Source of the DNA: Antarctobacter albus | GTDB taxonomy: Bacteria; Pseudomonadota; Alphaproteobacteria; Rhodobacterales; Rhodobacteraceae | Direction of reading: 5' to 3' | Assembly: GCF_900101505.1 (NCBI RefSeq) | Contig: NZ_FMZI01000006.1 | Coordinates: forward strand, 274,466 to 338,465 | Length of the DNA: 64,000 nucleotides | Shown here: in pieces, positions 52,836 to 63,631 of the stretch | Numbering within the stretch: the stretch's first letter is position 1 | Layout: every line of letters starts with the position of its first letter | Program-made: the position numbers and the translations under genes | The notes under the pieces: model-generated | The model's database searches: none | What the model was told of the DNA's origin: nothing | Seen by the model: the letters and a program-made list of their open reading frames with translations, nothing else

Positions 52836-53716
52836 AACGGCGGCGATTTCTAACCATCAGCGCGGCGATGGCGCTTGTTCCCCGGGGGGTGGCCGCCGAA
52901 GGGCGCCGCTGGACCGGGCAGGCGCTGGGCGCCGAGGTGTCGATCACGCTGTTTGGCCCGGTTGCGCAGACCGAGGCCGCGCTGACCACCTGCACCGCCC
53001 TGCTGCAAGAGATCGAGGCGGAGTTCAGCCTGTACGATCCCGCATCGGCCCTGTCGCGGCTGAACCGCGACGGCGAGCTGCCCTGGCCCTCGCCAAACAT
53101 GCATTTTCTCATGGGACTGGTGGGAGAGATGCACCGGATGACGCGGGGCCGGTTCGACCCGACGGTGCAACCGCTCTGGCAGGCGCTGGCCGGTGGCGGT
53201 GACGTCACGGCGGCGCGGCGTGCCATCGGCTGGCAGCGCGTTCGCGCCTCGGTGGACCGGATCGCACTGGCGCCGGGCCAGTCCCTGACCCTGAACGGGA
53301 TCGCGCAGGGCTTTGCCACCGACCTGGTGACCCGGGTGCTGGAAGTGCATGGCTTTGAACGCGCCCTGGTACAGGTCGGAGAGATGCGTGGGCTGGGCGG
53401 GCCGTGGAGGGTCGGCATTTCCGATCCGGACGCGGGCCTCGTCACGACACGGGACCTGAGGAACCGGGCCATCGCAACCTCCAGCCCCTCGGCTCTGATG
53501 CTGGGCGACATGGGCCATATCCTGGACCCGCTGGGTGAGGCCGCGCCGCACTGGTCGACGGTGAGCGTCGAGGCAGGCTCCGCCGCGCTGGCTGACGGGC
53601 TGTCCACGGCGCTGGTCTTGGCCGACCTGGACGAAGTGCGACGGGTCAAGGCAGAGACGCCCGGGGAAATCCGCGTGCTGCTGGTCGATGCCGAGGGCAA
53701 CCTGCGGACAGTGTAG
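52832..53716 (+). CDS. apbE: FAD:protein FMN transferase
   Basis: This 294-residue protein has a twin-arginine-type signal (KRRRFLTISAAMALVPRGVAA) and the ApbE fold: ITLFGP, FSLYDPASALSRLNR, and LNGIAQGFATDLV (about 152-164), with the metal-binding Asp in SAALADGLSTAL. It attaches FMN from FAD to a Thr of partner proteins in the periplasm. Its start overlaps the NosR-like gene (ATGA), so its substrate is almost certainly that protein's Thr153. The GE MRG segment replaces the common GE xxG region, still compatible with activity. Confidence 0.93.
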   Translation: MKRRRFLTISAAMALVPRGVAAEGRRWTGQALGAEVSITLFGPVAQTEAALTTCTALLQEIEAEFSLYDPASALSRLNRDGELPWPSPNMHFLMGLVGEMHRMTRGRFDPTVQPLWQALAGGGDVTAARRAIGWQRVRASVDRIALAPGQSLTLNGIAQGFATDLVTRVLEVHGFERALVQVGEMRGLGGPWRVGISDPDAGLVTTRDLRNRAIATSSPSALMLGDMGHILDPLGEAAPHWSTVSVEAGSAALADGLSTALVLADLDEVRRVKAETPGEIRVLLVDAEGNLRTV

Positions 53717-53753
53717 AGGGGGCTCTGCCCCCGTCTCCCTTCGGTCGCCTCCC

Positions 53754-53782
53754 CCGGAGGTATTTTTGGCCCAAAGAAACAT
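53754..53782. repeat. Dispersed repeat, degenerate copy
   Basis: GGAGGTATTTTTGGCCCAAAG and the following AAACAT correspond to the complement of the repeat at 46688 (ATGCTTCTTCTTGGCAAAA then ATACCC), with a one-base slip in the CCAAG block. It lies between the apbE and coxM-type stops. Confidence 0.5.
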
Positions 53783-53789
53783 CTGGCAT

Positions 53790-53820
53790 GAAAAAACCCC
53801 CGGCCAGGGACCGGGGGTTC
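53790..53820 (-). terminator. Strong terminator of the cox-type operon
   Basis: On the minus strand AACCCCCGG pairs with CCGGGGGTT around the loop TCCCTGG, followed by TTTT. It lies 19 bp past the coxM-type stop and is the best classic terminator in the window. Confidence 0.85.
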
Positions 53821-53838
53821 GAAGCTCTTGCAGCTGGA

Positions 53839-54630
53839 TCAGCTGGCCGCGGCAACCGCGCGCTTGGTCATCACGCCAACCAGGTGGGCACGATAGGCCC
53901 CCGTGCCGTGCAGGTCCGAGATCATGCCATCGGCGGGCACCGACAGGCCGGCCACCGCGTCGGGCGAGAAGTTGGACGACAGCGCCTGTTCCGCCTCGGT
54001 CCAGCGGAAGACGCCGTTTTCCGACGCCCCCGTGACCGCGACGCGCACACCGTCGGCGTATTTGGCCACGTAGACAGCCGTCAGCGCAAAACGCGAGGCG
54101 GGCTGTTCGAACTTGGCGTAGCCCGCCGCCTCCGGCACCGGGAACCGGACCGAGGTGATGATCTCGCCTTCTTCGAGGGCGGTGGTGAACATGCCCTGGA
54201 AATAGTCGTCCGCCGCGATCTCGCGGGTGTTGGTCACGATGGTCGCGCCCGACCCCAGAGCCGCCGCCGGATAGCAGGCGGACGGGTCGTTGTTGGCCAG
54301 CGACCCGCCGATGGTGCCGCGGTTGCGGACCGCGGGATCGCCGATGCCACCGGCCAGCTTGGCCAGCCCCGGGTAATGCGCCGCCGCCTCTGCCGCGACG
54401 GTGGCATGGGTGGTGCCGCCGCCGATGGTCAGGTCGCCGTTGTCCTCGCGGCAGACGCCCTTCATCTCTTCGATGCCGGACAGGCTGACCAGCACGGACG
54501 GCATCGCCAGGCGCTGTTTCAGGGTCGGGATCAGGGTCTGGCCGCCACCGAGGGCCTGCGCCTCGTCCTGGCCCAGGGCCGAAACCGCATCGGCCACGCT
54601 GGTGGGCCGTACCATGTCGAATGAATACAT
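53839..54630 (-). CDS. CoxM-type FAD-binding subunit of molybdenum hydroxylase
   Basis: This 263-residue subunit carries FAD between the iron-sulfur and quinone/electron acceptor sites. It has the FAD-binding ALGGGQTLIPTLKQRL (about 26-41), GGTTHATVA and the GGIGDPAVRNRGTIGGSLANNDPS segment (split near 105-128, with IGGSLA). AGGAGG sits 7 bases before the ATG. It is the last gene of the G-S-L-M order operon. With the large and small subunits it makes an (LMS)2 enzyme of the xanthine oxidase family. Confidence 0.93.
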   Translation of the reverse strand: MYSFDMVRPTSVADAVSALGQDEAQALGGGQTLIPTLKQRLAMPSVLVSLSGIEEMKGVCREDNGDLTIGGGTTHATVAAEAAAHYPGLAKLAGGIGDPAVRNRGTIGGSLANNDPSACYPAAALGSGATIVTNTREIAADDYFQGMFTTALEEGEIITSVRFPVPEAAGYAKFEQPASRFALTAVYVAKYADGVRVAVTGASENGVFRWTEAEQALSSNFSPDAVAGLSVPADGMISDLHGTGAYRAHLVGVMTKRAVAAAS

Positions 54631-54685
54631 CTCATATCCTCCTGTTGATCTCCCCCGGCCCTGCATCCAGGGCCGGGGGCGGGGA

Positions 54686-57055
<2,370 letters not shown>

Positions 57056-57140
57056 GTGGATTCCTCCCTAAAGTCGATGGGCCGATGACCCACCTTGCGG
57101 AAATCGGTTGCGCGGCAGGTCATCCTGCCACGGGGTCAAT

Positions 57141-57626
<486 letters not shown>

Positions 57627-57678
57627 CGCTATCCTCCCTGGATAAAATGTCTTGTCTGGGTATCTCGATGTCGCTGGG

Positions 57679-58206
57679 TCAGCCCTTCACGAGCCGCTTG
57701 AACCAGCCTTTCTTGTGGGTTTCGTCGCCGTCCGCGCCGGGCTCGGCGGCGTCCGGGTCGGCCGGGCCTTCGACCGCGTCCTGGAAGTTCTGAAAGAACT
57801 GGTCGGCCATCTTCTTGGCGAAACCGTCGATGATCCGGCTGCCCAGCTGCGCCAGCTTGCCGCCGACCTTGGCCTCGACCTCGTAGCTGAGCAGGGTGCC
57901 GCCGTCGGCGGTCTCTGCCAGGTCGACCTTGGCGCCGCCTTTGGCGAACCCCGCGGCGCCGCCCTTGCCTTCGCCGTTCAGCGTGACCGAGTTCGGCTTG
58001 TCCATGTCGGCCAGCGTGACCTGGCCCTTGAAGGTCGCCTTCACCGGGCCGACCTTCTGCACCACCGTCGCCTCGAAACCCTCTTCGGCCGATCCGGTCA
58101 TCTCGGTGCAGCCGGGCACGCAGGCCTTCAGCACCTCTGGATCGAGGATCGCCTGCCACACCACGTCGCGCGGGGCCGCGATCTCGCGGCTGTCACTCAT
58201 CTGCAT
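57679..58206 (-). CDS. CoxG-type SRPBCC protein
   Basis: This 175-residue protein has an SRPBCC fold: [20 protein letters not shown] at the N-terminus, CVPGC (about 33-37), [20 protein letters not shown] (about 108-127), then a charged linker and an amphipathic Lys-rich end ([11 protein letters not shown]) that could bind the membrane. In CO oxidisers CoxG recruits the dehydrogenase to the membrane, so the same role is likely here. It leads the operon; starts at 58206 or 58200. Confidence 0.9.
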   Translation of the reverse strand: MQMSDSREIAAPRDVVWQAILDPEVLKACVPGCTEMTGSAEEGFEATVVQKVGPVKATFKGQVTLADMDKPNSVTLNGEGKGGAAGFAKGGAKVDLAETADGGTLLSYEVEAKVGGKLAQLGSRIIDGFAKKMADQFFQNFQDAVEGPADPDAAEPGADGDETHKKGWFKRLVKG

Positions 58207-58273
58207 CTCTCAACCCTCTTCCTTCTGACGGGCGCCCACGGGCAGCCCCGTTCCTGTGCTCGCTATGGATCAC

Positions 58274-59179
58274 TCAACGCTCAGGTGGCGTGAAACTCAA
58301 CCCGTAGCTTTCGAAAATCGCCGCGATACGCCCATCGTCGAGCGCCGCATAGATCGCATCGTCCACCGCGTAACCCAGCGGACGATAACGGAAATTAACC
58401 CCCAGCCCGATGGTCCACTTGCCCACCGCGAAGCCGGGCAAGGGCGGCTGGTGCACGGCCAGGTCATCCGTCAGGCCGTATTCCAGCTGGGCCATCGGGC
58501 CCATCGCCGCCTTCACCTCGCCCGCCGCCAGCGCCGCCATCGCCTGCGCGGTGGTCGGGAATCGCCGAATATTGGCGTTCAACTGCCCGCCCGCCAGCGA
58601 GGTCAGGTAGAAATCGGCAATCGAGTCGTTTTCCACCGCCACGGTATCAAAGCGGAAATAGGCCGGAACAGGTTTTTCCTCGGGATAGGCCGCCTTGTCA
58701 TAGGCAATGGCGATCCCCTCCGTCTGGTACTGGCCGGTAAAGGCCACCTGTTCGACCCGGCAGGTAAAGGCGCTGTCATAGGGCACGCGCAACATCACGT
58801 TGGACACGGCGCCGCCCACCACGGGCCCCTTCCAGAGATAGTTACGCAGGTCGGCATCCAGGTTTTCACCCGCCGACACGAACTTGAAGCGCGGCGCGAC
58901 ACCGAGATCCTCGGCGATCAGGCGCCCGATCTCGATGTCGACGCCGCGCGGCTTGCCGTTTTCTTCGAAGGAATAGGGCGGGTAATCCTCGTAGACGGCA
59001 AATTCGATCCAGCCGCGCTCCATGATCTGGTCGATGTCCTGACCGACGATGTCGCGGCTGGCGTTCTGGGGTTTCGGTTGCGGCACCCAGTCCTCGCAGC
59101 GCGCCTCGACGGCGCCCGCGATGCCGGCCCAGAGGCCAGCCACCAGGCACAGTTTCAGCAGGGGGCGCGCTGCAATCAT
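58274..59179 (-). CDS. Quinoprotein dehydrogenase-associated periplasmic binding protein (XoxJ-like)
   Basis: This 301-residue exported protein (signal ending AGAVEA) has the type 2 periplasmic binding fold seen in the family encoded with PQQ dehydrogenases: WIEFAVYEDYPPYSF, NGKPRGVDIEIG and GPVVGGAVSNVMLRVPYDSAFTCRVEQV in two blocks. In methanol dehydrogenase systems (MoxJ/XoxJ) such proteins help mature or activate the dehydrogenase and do not transport solutes. It follows the PedF-like cytochrome by one base on the same strand, indicating one transcript. Confidence 0.9.
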   Translation of the reverse strand: MIAARPLLKLCLVAGLWAGIAGAVEARCEDWVPQPKPQNASRDIVGQDIDQIMERGWIEFAVYEDYPPYSFEENGKPRGVDIEIGRLIAEDLGVAPRFKFVSAGENLDADLRNYLWKGPVVGGAVSNVMLRVPYDSAFTCRVEQVAFTGQYQTEGIAIAYDKAAYPEEKPVPAYFRFDTVAVENDSIADFYLTSLAGGQLNANIRRFPTTAQAMAALAAGEVKAAMGPMAQLEYGLTDDLAVHQPPLPGFAVGKWTIGLGVNFRYRPLGYAVDDAIYAALDDGRIAAIFESYGLSFTPPER

Positions 59180-59180
59180 G

Positions 59181-59864
59181 TCAGTGCGCCGCCGACAGGC
59201 CGATGGTCAGCGCCTCGGCAGCCAGCCGATAGCCATCGGTCGTGCCGTCGATCAGCGCCGAGGCCCGGTAGGCCGCGCTGTCGGCAACGGGCGCGCCGCT
59301 CAGCGTCTCGATCCCGGCGGCGATCTCATCCAGCTTGGCCTTCATCCCGTCCGGGTCGGCACCCGAGGCATCCTCGGACCAGGCCGCCAGCTGGTCGCGC
59401 AGGCCCTTCAGTTCGGGCGTCAGCTCTGCCATCTGTTCATCGTCGGGCCGCGCCTCGATGTAGGTGCGGATTGCCCAGGCCGCCTTCTGGCCCAGGAGTT
59501 CGCCAAAGGCCGGCATCTTGGTGGTGCCGTTCTGGGTATAGCCGTGGATGAACCGTTCCATGTACCATTCGTCGCCGTATTCCTCGGCTTCGAGAAAGCG
59601 CAGGTCGGGCGCCAACCCGCCCGAGATCACCTCGAGCCCGTGGCAGCGCGCGCAGTTCTGGTTGTAGCCGGATGCGCCGATCTCGACGGCGGTCCAGTAA
59701 ACGTCGTCTCCCTGGTCGCGGTAGGGGTTTTCGGTCAGCCATTCCTCGCCCACTTCGGGCAGGGCATCGGTGTTGACGGGCTGGGGGGCAACGTCCCCAT
59801 GCGACAGCGCCATCGTGGCGCCGAACATCAAGGCCAGGCTCAGTGCAGTGGTCTTGCGGGTCAT
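59181..59864 (-). CDS. pedF: Cytochrome c-550 PedF-type
   Basis: This 227-residue periplasmic cytochrome has a signal peptide (MTRKTTALSLALMFGATMALS), one heme site CARCH (about 67-71) and an axial Met in TTKMPAFGELLG (about 110). PedF-type cytochromes take electrons from PQQ-dependent ethanol/alcohol dehydrogenase. The C-terminal third is an extra helical region. AGGAGG sits before the ATG at 59864. It is divergent from the second binding protein, with which it shares the control region. Confidence 0.9.
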   Translation of the reverse strand: MTRKTTALSLALMFGATMALSHGDVAPQPVNTDALPEVGEEWLTENPYRDQGDDVYWTAVEIGASGYNQNCARCHGLEVISGGLAPDLRFLEAEEYGDEWYMERFIHGYTQNGTTKMPAFGELLGQKAAWAIRTYIEARPDDEQMAELTPELKGLRDQLAAWSEDASGADPDGMKAKLDEIAAGIETLSGAPVADSAAYRASALIDGTTDGYRLAAEALTIGLSAAH

Positions 59865-60022
59865 GTGCGTGTTTCCTCCTCGGTGCGATTGCCCTTTTCT
59901 TAGGGGGCCGTCTCGCACCGAAGCTATTGGACCTAAGTCCCAAGCCGCGCGGAACCTCGACCATGGTCCTATTCCGCTGGCAGATACGCTGCCTACTCTC
60001 CTGTCAAAGGGAGGATTTCACG
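59865..60022. promoter_or_regulatory. Divergent quinoprotein promoter with inverted repeat and palindrome
   Basis: CGGTGCGA (59881-59888) and TCGCACCG (59913-59920) form a perfect inverted repeat with a 24-bp gap. GGACCTAAGTCC (59929-59940) has matched GGAC/GTCC ends. Similar CCTAAGGTC sequences occur at 50671-50760. These are candidate operators; no known regulator was matched. Confidence 0.45.
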
Positions 60023-61183
60023 ATGGTGCTGCGCCTGGCTCTGGCCCTGTGTCTTGGCGCGTCGGCCGCTGTTGCCGACGTATCCGTTACGATTCACTAC
60101 CTCCGGCAAGAGGTCGAACAGCCCCCCGTCCTGTCCAACCTCGATCCGATTCCCGAGGACCTCGGCCTGAAGGGGGCCGAGCTGGGCCTCGCCGACAATG
60201 CCACGACCGGCCGGTTCATGGGCCAGACCTGGACGCTGGAGGTGACAGAGGTGCCCATCGGCGGCGATCTGGCCGCGGCGGCGCGCGCCGCACTGGCGAC
60301 CACCGATCTGATCGTGCTCGACGCCCCCGCCGATGCGGCGCTGGCGCTGGCGGACCTGCCCGAAGCGGCGGGCGCGCTGATCTTCAACAGCGCCGCCCCC
60401 GATGACCGCCTGCGCGGCGCGGACTGCCGGGCAAACCTGCTGCACACCCTGCCCAGCAATGCCATGCGCACGGATGCCCTGGCGCAGTTCCTCCTGAACC
60501 GCCGCTGGGACGACCTCGCTTTGATCACCGGCACCCACCCGGATGACAACGCCTTCGCCACGTCCCTGCGCGCCAGCCTGACCAAGTTCGGAATGCGCCT
60601 GACCTCGGAAAAGACCTGGGCTTTCGACGCCGACATGCGCCGCAATGCCAGCCAGGAGGTGCCGCTCTTCACCCAGGACCTCAAGGCACATGACGTGCTG
60701 CTGATCGCCGACGAGATCCATGATTTTGGTCGCTACATCGCCTACAACACCTGGATACCCCGCCCCGTTGCCGGCTCGGAGGGGCTGGTACCCGTGGCCT
60801 GGGCGCAGGTCGTGGAACAATGGGGCGCGGCACAGCTGCAATCGCGGTTCACCGACCTGGCCGCGCGCCCGATGCAATCGCGCGACTACGCCGCCTGGGC
60901 CGCCGTGCGCGCCATGGGCGAGGCCGTCACCCGCACCGGTGCCGCCGACACCGCGACTCTGCGCGCTTACCTGCTGGGCCCCGACTTCGAACTGGCCGGC
61001 TTCAAGGGCCGCCCGCTGTCGTTCCGCGACTGGAACGGCCAGCTGCGCCAGCCGATTCCGCTGGTCACGCAACGCGCCGTGGTGGCACAGGCCCCGCTCG
61101 AGGGTTTCCTGCACCAGGTCAACGAACTCGACACGCTGGGCCGCGACGCCCCCGAATCCGATTGCACGGCATTCGGCAATTGA
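60023..61183 (+). CDS. Periplasmic binding protein, PQQ-dependent alcohol dehydrogenase system
   Basis: This 386-residue exported protein (signal MVLRLALALCLGASAAVA) belongs to the branched-chain-amino-acid-binding-like family encoded in PQQ alcohol dehydrogenase clusters. Visible: VTIHYLRQEVEQPPVLSNLD, a type 1 binding fold with LIFNSAAPDDRLRG and LLHTLPSNAMRTDAL. GGGAGG precedes the ATG at 60023. It is followed 8 bp later by the beta-propeller gene, the usual partner. The associated ABC ATPase and permease are not in the window. The cargo is unknown. Confidence 0.9.
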   Translation: MVLRLALALCLGASAAVADVSVTIHYLRQEVEQPPVLSNLDPIPEDLGLKGAELGLADNATTGRFMGQTWTLEVTEVPIGGDLAAAARAALATTDLIVLDAPADAALALADLPEAAGALIFNSAAPDDRLRGADCRANLLHTLPSNAMRTDALAQFLLNRRWDDLALITGTHPDDNAFATSLRASLTKFGMRLTSEKTWAFDADMRRNASQEVPLFTQDLKAHDVLLIADEIHDFGRYIAYNTWIPRPVAGSEGLVPVAWAQVVEQWGAAQLQSRFTDLAARPMQSRDYAAWAAVRAMGEAVTRTGAADTATLRAYLLGPDFELAGFKGRPLSFRDWNGQLRQPIPLVTQRAVVAQAPLEGFLHQVNELDTLGRDAPESDCTAFGN

Positions 61184-61191
61184 GGACCGAC

Positions 61192-62178
61192 ATGATGTTT
61201 CTTCTTGGTAAAAATACCCACAAGACCCTCACCGCTTGCCTTGCCGCCTGCCTGCTGGGCGCGCCTGTCACCGGCGAGGAAATCTGGGTCACCAACGAAA
61301 AGGACGACACGATCAGCGTGATCGACGTCGCCACGCTCGAGGTGGTGCGCACCATTCCCACCGGCGACCGCCCGCGCGGCATCACCTTCAGCCACGATCA
61401 CAAGGTGGTCTATATCTGCGCCTCGGACAGCGACACGGTGCAGGTCATGGACCCCGATACCGGCGAGATCCTGTTCGACCTGCCCTCGGGCGAGGACCCG
61501 GAGCAATTCGTCCTGCACCCGGACAACCGGCACCTCTACATCGCCAACGAGGATGACGCGATCACCACCGTCGTCGACGTGGTCAGCCGCACCGTCGTGG
61601 CCCAGATCGACGTGGGGATCGAGCCAGAGGGCATGGCCGTCTCGCCCGATGGCAAGCTGGCAATCACCACCTCGGAAACCACCAACATGGCGCACTGGAT
61701 CGACACCGAGACCCGCGAACTGGTCGCCAATACGCTGGTTGATTCGCGCCCCCGCCATGCCGAGTTCGCCGCCGGGGGGACGCAGCTCTGGGTGTCTGCG
61801 GAGATCGGCGGCACGGTCAGCGTCTTCGACGTCGAAACCAAGGCAGAGCTGGCCAAGATCGACTTTGCCGTCAAGGGCGTGCACCCCGACCGCGTGCAGC
61901 CCGTGGGATTCGAGTTCGACGGCGAGGAAAAGACCGCCTTTGTCGCCTTGGGGCCGTCCAACCACGTCGCCGTGGTCAACGCCGAGACCTTCGAGGTCGA
62001 GCAATACATCCTGGTCGGGCGCCGTGTCTGGCACATGGCCTTCAACAGCGACAAGTCGCTGCTGTTCACCACCAACGGTGTCTCCGGCGACGTGACGGTG
62101 ATCGACGTGGCCAAGCGCGAGGCGATCAAGACCATCAAGGTGGGCCGTTTCCCCTGGGGCGCGGCGCTGCGGCCCTGA
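61192..62178 (+). CDS. PQQ-associated YVTN beta-propeller protein; start provided by dispersed repeat
   Basis: This 328-residue protein is a seven-bladed YVTN-type propeller: repeated units such as IWVTNEKDDTISVIDVATLEV, VVYICASDSDTVQVMD and LYIANEDDAITTVVDVV at about 42-residue spacing. The family is encoded with quinoprotein dehydrogenases. The N-terminal MMFLLGKNT is encoded by the dispersed repeat (61196-61218), followed by a hydrophobic signal (TACLAACLLGAPVTG). GAGGA lies upstream. The repeat may therefore have supplied or replaced the original start. Confidence 0.9.
   Translation: MMFLLGKNTHKTLTACLAACLLGAPVTGEEIWVTNEKDDTISVIDVATLEVVRTIPTGDRPRGITFSHDHKVVYICASDSDTVQVMDPDTGEILFDLPSGEDPEQFVLHPDNRHLYIANEDDAITTVVDVVSRTVVAQIDVGIEPEGMAVSPDGKLAITTSETTNMAHWIDTETRELVANTLVDSRPRHAEFAAGGTQLWVSAEIGGTVSVFDVETKAELAKIDFAVKGVHPDRVQPVGFEFDGEEKTAFVALGPSNHVAVVNAETFEVEQYILVGRRVWHMAFNSDKSLLFTTNGVSGDVTVIDVAKREAIKTIKVGRFPWGAALRP
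61196..61218 (+). repeat. Dispersed repeat forming the 5' end of a gene
   Basis: TGTTTCTTCTTGGTAAAA and the following ATACCC match the intergenic copy at 46687-46708 except for two bases. It encodes MFLLGKNT at the start of the propeller protein. Confidence 0.6.
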
Positions 62179-62235
62179 TCGCAGAATGTCGAGCGGGTGA
62201 TGGCCACGCCGCTCCGACACGCTAGGTCAAATCAC

Positions 62236-62261
62236 ATCGCGGCGGAGCAGACCGCCGCGAT
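62236..62261 (+). promoter_or_regulatory. Strong hairpin before the Sel1 gene ribosome-binding site
   Basis: ATCGCGGCGG and CCGCCGCGAT form a perfect 10-bp stem with a 6-base loop, 9 bases before AGGAGG. It may terminate the propeller transcript or stabilise the Sel1 message. Confidence 0.5.
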
Positions 62262-62280
62262 CCCTTGAAAGGAGGATGCG

Positions 62281-62817
62281 ATGCGCATCACCATCCTGGC
62301 GATCTGCACCGTGATCGCCACCCCCGCCTGGGCCGAGGAAGACCTGGGCACCCTCAACCCGCCCGAGATGGGCGTGGACCGGGTGATCGACAACATCCGG
62401 CGCGGACAGGCCGACATGACCACCTGCGCCTCGGGCTATCACTTCACCAAGAAAGGCGATCACGCCGACGCGCGAAAGATCTTTCGCCTGTGCGCCGAAA
62501 AGGGCGGCTACACGGCGGCGATGACATGGATGGGCCAGTTGCAGAACAACGGCCTGGGCGGCGACTATGATCCCGATGCCGCCGCCGAATGGGACCGGCG
62601 CGCCGCCGAGGCGGGCGATCCGGTGGGCCAGTTCAACTACGGGCTGGCGCTGATCCGGGGGCATGGTGTCGCCCGGGACGAGGCCGCGGGCCGCGCGATG
62701 GTGGACCGCGCCGCCAAGGCGGGCCTGCCGGTGGCCCGGCGGCTGCAGGGCGCGGGCTATGACCTGGATGAGGTCACGCCCGACGCCGACAATTGGAAAT
62801 ACGCCCCGCTCTTCTGA
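62281..62817 (+). CDS. Exported Sel1-like repeat protein
   Basis: This 178-residue protein has a short signal (MRITILAICTVIATPAWA). Three helical Sel1-like units follow, seen as AAMTWMGQLQNNG, GQFNYGLALIRGHG and a final AAKAGLPVARRL (about 75-160), with a Cys at about 49 and 70. Such solenoids hold protein complexes together. AGGAGG precedes the ATG. It sits after the quinoprotein genes, whose complexes it may serve; that is a guess. Confidence 0.85.
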   Translation: MRITILAICTVIATPAWAEEDLGTLNPPEMGVDRVIDNIRRGQADMTTCASGYHFTKKGDHADARKIFRLCAEKGGYTAAMTWMGQLQNNGLGGDYDPDAAAEWDRRAAEAGDPVGQFNYGLALIRGHGVARDEAAGRAMVDRAAKAGLPVARRLQGAGYDLDEVTPDADNWKYAPLF

Positions 62818-63149
62818 ACCTGCCGGAACCGGCGGACAGATCTGCCTTTCGGGAAAGGACCGACGCAGAGCAAGGGTCTGCGCCGGCCATCCCGCAAAGC
62901 TCCGAATTAAGGGAGGATCCTTGCCGCATCGGGCAACGATCCCTTGGGGAGTCCGGGCGCCTTGCCGGGAATCCGAAAGGCAACAAGCCGTGGTCCCACA
63001 TGGTCGGGGACGGCCTGATGTCTTGTCCTTGATCATGATCAATCCGCGCACACACAGGAATACGACCAAAGCAGCGGATGGCTTTTGCCCGTGATCGGCA
63101 GAGGATCGCGCCAGGACCAGGGAATCGCGCACCTCACTGGAGACCAGAC
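62818..63149. other. Intergenic region with FNR-type box; no gene seen
   Basis: This 332-bp gap has no coding pattern I trust. A small frame at 62793-63032 lacks a ribosome site and overlaps the Sel1 gene. The hairpin CCGCC...GGCGG-like CCTGCCGGAACCGGCGG (62819-62835) may end the Sel1 transcript. The perfect box at 63029 is the main signal. Confidence 0.6.
63029..63042. promoter_or_regulatory. FNR/CRP-type box TTGATCATGATCAA
   Basis: This perfect 14-bp palindrome matches the FNR consensus TTGAT-N4-ATCAA exactly. It lies 108 bp before the cytochrome c start, suiting activation by FnrL or a related NO/oxygen regulator under low oxygen. Confidence 0.75.
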
Positions 63150-63551
63150 ATGAAGACCGCCCTCATTCTCGCCGCCGCGCTCATCGCCGGTCCGGCCTGC
63201 GCAGACACATTCGACGAGATCAAGATTTCCGCCGGAAAGGCCCTGTTCGACAGTGAATGCCGCCGTTGCCACGCGGTCGATGCCGACCATGCCTCTTACG
63301 GGCCGCCGCTGGAAAATGTCATCGGCCGCGCGGCGGGCAGCTATCCCGACTACGATTATTCCATCGCGCTCGAAGCCTCTGGCATCGTATGGACGCCCGC
63401 CGCCCTGCGCGCCTGGATGGAAGACAACGACGGCTTCATGCCCGGCACCAAGATGCGCCACGTCGGGATCGAGGACCGCACCGTGCAGGAGTTCATCCTG
63501 TCCTACCTGGGCAGCATCACCACCCAGGATAACGGCGCGATTTCCGACTGA
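63150..63551 (+). CDS. Small periplasmic class I cytochrome c
   Basis: This 133-residue cytochrome has a signal peptide (MKTALILAAALIAGPACA), a heme site CRRCH (about 37-41), GPPLENVIGRAAG and an axial Met in PGTKM (about 98-102). It resembles cytochrome c2/c552-type soluble electron carriers. The ATG at 63150 starts the signal peptide; frames open further upstream lack this. An FNR-type box upstream suggests use under low oxygen, unlike the PedF-type cytochrome in the same region. Its redox partner is not clear. Confidence 0.92.
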   Translation: MKTALILAAALIAGPACADTFDEIKISAGKALFDSECRRCHAVDADHASYGPPLENVIGRAAGSYPDYDYSIALEASGIVWTPAALRAWMEDNDGFMPGTKMRHVGIEDRTVQEFILSYLGSITTQDNGAISD

Positions 63552-63631
63552 TCGCCCGGCTGGCCGCAACGCAAAGGGCAGCCCCCGAGGCTGCCCCACC
63601 CGAAAATCGGACAGTGAAGTAAGCTACGACC

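Noticed and set aside
62793..63032. 79-codon frame in the gap before the cytochrome gene
   Set aside because: It overlaps the Sel1 gene end, lacks a ribosome site and has no recognisable pattern.
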